Shown piece after piece: positions 7,182 through 7,990 of a DNA stretch of 7,990 nucleotides (the first letter of the stretch is position 1; every line of letters starts with the position of its first letter). The translations under genes and the position numbers were made by a program. The stretch comes from Chloroflexota bacterium. GTDB taxonomy: Bacteria; Chloroflexota; Anaerolineae; CG2-30-64-16. The notes beneath the pieces were generated by a model that ran no database searches, was not told the origin of the DNA, and was given only the letters and a program-made list of their open reading frames with translations. Location: assembly GCA_029555885.1 (NCBI GenBank), contig JAKPQT010000280.1:1-7990 (forward strand). Reading direction: 5' to 3'.

Positions 7182-7990
7182 GTGCTTTCAGAACAAGCCA
7201 TTAACGAAATCCGGGCGTTACAAGCCCGTTATCCGGTTGCGCGTTCCGCGTTGGGACCGGCGCTCTATGTTGCGCAGCGTGAGGTGGGCTGGCTGCCGCC
7301 CGAGGCCATCGCCGCAGTCGGCGGCCTGTTCGGACTGGACCCGGCGGAAGTGGCCGAGTTCGCCAGCTTCTACCATATGTACAACATCCACCACGAGCCC
7401 GGCCAGTACACCATCGAGCTGTGCGACAATGTGCCGTGTATGCTGCGCGGCTCCGCCCGGCTCGGTGACATGCTCCAGGAACGGCTGGGGGTAGCCTTCG
7501 GGGAGACGACTGCGGACGGCAAGTTCACGCTCGGCCACGTCGAGTGTCTCGGCGCCTGCGCGACGGCCCCCATGTTCATGTGTACGGAGAAGTACACGGG
7601 CCGCATCCGCTACTTCGAGGAACTGGACACCCCGGAGAAGCTGGATGAGGCGCTGGCGCTGATCGCCTCGGGCCACGGCTTCGACACGACGGAACGCTGG
7701 CCGCTCGGCCCGTTCCGCCACGGCGGCCGCCCCGACACCAACTTCCTGCTCGGCCGCGTCGACAAGACCGATTCGCACCGTCTCGACACCTATGTCGCGG
7801 ATGGCGGCTATGAGACGGCCCGCGCGATCCTGACCGGCGGCAAAACGCCCGCCGATATCGTGGCCGTGATGAAGGATGCGAATGTGCGCGGGCGCGGCGG
7901 CGCAGGCTTCTCGGCGGGCGTCAAGTTGGGCTTCATCCCCGCGGGCGTGTATCCCCGCTACCTCGTCGTCAACGCCGACGAGTCCGAGCC
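7182..7990 (+). CDS. Fused NADH-quinone oxidoreductase subunits E and F, 3' end beyond the right edge
   Basis: A single frame of 269 codons, without an internal stop, joins NuoE (24-kDa, 2Fe-2S cluster N1a) to the start of NuoF (51-kDa, FMN, NADH and cluster N3). The NuoE part covers about residues 1-165, with all four ligands in normal spacing: C81 and C86 in ELCDNVPC, C122 and C126 in VECLGACATAP. NuoF begins around residue 180: a GGY element at 208-210 and the glycine-rich FMN loop VRGRGGAGFSAGVK at 235-248, then YLVVNADESEP at the edge. FSAGVK departs from the common FPTGLKW. A few residues of linker (GPFRHGGRPDTN) join the halves. NADH oxidation begins here. The start is GTG with a GGAGG site. 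Related fused diaphorase subunits exist in formate dehydrogenases and hydrogenases, but position directly after nuoCD argues for complex I. Confidence 0.93.
   Translation, partial: MLSEQAINEIRALQARYPVARSALGPALYVAQREVGWLPPEAIAAVGGLFGLDPAEVAEFASFYHMYNIHHEPGQYTIELCDNVPCMLRGSARLGDMLQERLGVAFGETTADGKFTLGHVECLGACATAPMFMCTEKYTGRIRYFEELDTPEKLDEALALIASGHGFDTTERWPLGPFRHGGRPDTNFLLGRVDKTDSHRLDTYVADGGYETARAILTGGKTPADIVAVMKDANVRGRGGAGFSAGVKLGFIPAGVYPRYLVVNADESE

Noticed and set aside
7182..7990. Bidirectional hydrogenase or formate dehydrogenase diaphorase instead of complex I NuoEF
   Set aside because: The domain order is shared with such proteins, but the gene directly follows nuoA-nuoB-nuoCD in the same orientation. 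The missing 3' end prevents complete exclusion.

Overview
The window lies inside a respiratory complex I (proton-pumping NADH:quinone oxidoreductase, nuo) locus of a GC-rich bacterium. Every protein-coding gene I can support is a complex I subunit. The NuoB sequence is of the type I associate with Thermus, Actinobacteria and Chloroflexi ([22 protein letters not shown]). Short tandem-repeat 'phrases' occur in two intergenic gaps and once inside a gene. Together these make a Chloroflexota-like or neighbouring Terrabacteria lineage my best guess, but this is inference from memory, not a database result.

Layout. Two operons are transcribed away from a 341-bp intergenic region (3969-4309). The minus-strand operon reads nuoA - nuoH - nuoJ - nuoK - nuoL and runs off the left edge. 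It encodes membrane-arm subunits: the quinone-chamber subunits A and H, then J, K and the antiporter-like L. The plus-strand operon reads nuoA - nuoB - nuoCD (fused) - nuoEF (fused) and runs off the right edge. It encodes a second NuoA plus the peripheral arm: B with cluster N2, the CD quinone-site/scaffold protein, and the EF NADH/FMN module.

Taken together this looks like the canonical order A-B-C-D-E-F-(G)-H-(I)-J-K-L broken near G/H into two divergent units, each headed by its own nuoA. The two NuoA proteins are both 118 residues, align without gaps, and are about 40% identical by hand count. nuoI is absent from its usual place between nuoH and nuoJ, where only 24 bp separate the genes. 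nuoG, nuoM, nuoN and nuoI are not in the window and could lie beyond either edge.

Regulation and repeats. The divergent region holds a plausible promoter for each operon (minus: TTGCAT / extended TGTTACAAT; plus: TTGACA / TAGACT) and one hairpin in each leader. Degenerate short tandem repeats lie between nuoJ and nuoK, between nuoCD and nuoEF (where they form a long hairpin), and inside the His-rich loop of nuoL. I see no RNA genes, insertion sequences, CRISPR arrays or clear intrinsic terminators. Apart from the divergent intergenic region, no gene-free stretch exceeds about 100 bp.
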